Below are positions 62,296-62,954 of a DNA stretch of 62,954 nucleotides, piece by piece. The stretch lies in the NCBI GenBank assembly GCA_031181345.1, contig JAPSLC010000028.1, forward strand, positions 1 through 62,954, written 5' to 3'. Origin of the DNA: Cupriavidus sp. (GTDB lineage Bacteria > Pseudomonadota > Gammaproteobacteria > Burkholderiales > Burkholderiaceae). Both the position numbers and the translations under genes were made by a program. Under the pieces are notes generated by a model. It saw only the letters and a program-made list of their open reading frames with translations. It was not told the DNA's origin and searched no databases. Position 1 is the stretch's first letter, and every line of letters starts with the position of its first letter.

Positions 62296-62954
62296 TCAGT
62301 GGTGAATCATCTCGTGCGTGGCGGCCGCGCCCTTGTCCTTGACTTCGGCAGGGCTGGCGACTTCTTCCGGCAGCGGCTCGGGCTTGCGCTCGAGCGCCAT
62401 TTCCAACACCTTGTCGATCCAGCGCACCGGAACGATCTCGATATTGTTCTTGACGTTGTCCGGAATGTCGGCGAGGTCCTTGACGTTCTCCTCGGGAATC
62501 AGCGCCAGCTTGATGCCACCGCGGTGGGCTGCCAGCAGCTTCTCCTTCAGACCGCCGATCGGCAGCACTTCGCCGCGCAGCGTGATCTCGCCGGTCATCG
62601 CCACATCGGCGCGCACCGGGATACCGGTCAGCACCGACACCAGCGCCGTCGTCATCGCGATACCGGCGGACGGACCGTCCTTCGGCGTCGCGCCCTCGGG
62701 CACGTGGATGTGGATGTCCCGCTTCTCGAACATCTCGTCGGTGATGCCCAGCCGGCGGGCGCGCGAACGCACCACCGAACGGGCCGCCTCGACCGATTCC
62801 TTCATCACGTCGCCCAGCGAGCCGGTGCGGGTGATATTGCCCTTGCCCGGCATCAGCGCGGCCTCGATCGTCAGCAGATCGCCGCCGACCTCGGTCCACG
62901 CCAGACCCGTGACCTGGCCCACCTGGTTTTCCTTGCCGGCCAGGCCGAAGTCGT
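62296..62954 (-). CDS. lon: ATP-dependent protease Lon, C-terminal part, cut by window edge
   Basis: Only the last 218 codons are inside. They cover the protease domain of Lon: '[20 protein letters not shown]', '[22 protein letters not shown]' with the catalytic Ser in DGPSAG, and '[17 protein letters not shown]' with the catalytic Lys. After the domain a short tail ([20 protein letters not shown]) rich in Glu, Pro and Lys ends the protein. The 5' part, with the AAA+ domain, lies beyond the right edge. Lon degrades misfolded and some regulatory proteins in the cytoplasm. A strong terminator follows. Confidence 0.97.
   Translation of the reverse strand, partial: DFGLAGKENQVGQVTGLAWTEVGGDLLTIEAALMPGKGNITRTGSLGDVMKESVEAARSVVRSRARRLGITDEMFEKRDIHIHVPEGATPKDGPSAGIAMTTALVSVLTGIPVRADVAMTGEITLRGEVLPIGGLKEKLLAAHRGGIKLALIPEENVKDLADIPDNVKNNIEIVPVRWIDKVLEMALERKPEPLPEEVASPAEVKDKGAAATHEMIHH

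Noticed and set aside
62296..62954. Short lon as a truncated gene
   Set aside because: The reading frame runs unbroken to the window edge with intact catalytic residues, so it is only cut by the window.

Overview
The window is GC-rich DNA of beta-proteobacterial (Burkholderiales, Cupriavidus/Ralstonia-like) character. This placement is inferred from gene content and order (purL of the long fused type, a tesA/ybbA-type pair, ppiD and two tRNAs next to lon, an unlinked TRAP/oxoprolinase cluster); no rRNA or other marker is present to fix the genus.

Positions 1-35,795 are one type VI secretion system (T6SS) locus. The leftward operon (10,504 down to the left edge) carries a TPR lipoprotein, tssB, tssC, hcp, tssE, tssF, tssG, clpV and a vgrG cut by the window edge. 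The rightward operon from 10,807 carries tssJ, tssK, tssL, a second vgrG, a probable toxin and its probable immunity gene. Facing it is a leftward set (25,653 to 19,010): a membrane protein of unknown role, a third vgrG, a multidomain peptidoglycan-degrading effector and a small secreted probable immunity protein. The two vgrG-effector-immunity modules meet tail to tail near 18.9-19.0 kb. From 25,982 rightward come an M15 peptidase, PAAR, an unknown membrane-anchored protein, tssM, tagF and an OmpA-like protein; tssA faces them from the other strand. All 13 core Tss components plus PAAR are present. No Fha, PpkA or PppA gene is seen although TagF is.

Positions 35,796-36,250 hold what looks like a decayed antitoxin gene. 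Then come purL (purine synthesis, leftward), a Tat-exported PhoD-like phosphatase with two unusual alanine-rich insertions, and a paired palindromic repeat.

Positions 43,338-53,855 look like one catabolic locus: a fused 5-oxoprolinase/hydantoinase-type enzyme, a winged-helix regulator, and, divergently, an amidase, a three-gene TRAP transporter and a D-amino-acid dehydrogenase. The likely task is import and opening or oxidation of a cyclic amide or D-amino-acid-type compound; the substrate cannot be read from sequence.

Positions 53,889-62,954 are housekeeping: nnrD (NAD(P)HX repair), an EamA-family transporter, pgi, an orphan ABC ATPase head to head with a TesA-type esterase, ppiD, tRNA-Asp, tRNA-Val and the 3' end of lon with a strong terminator.

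The most interesting material is the pair of convergent effector modules at 13.7-24.6 kb, particularly the effector of unknown toxic activity (16,471-17,952) and the M23-like/SH3-like/EF-hand/GH19-like effector (19,407-21,716).
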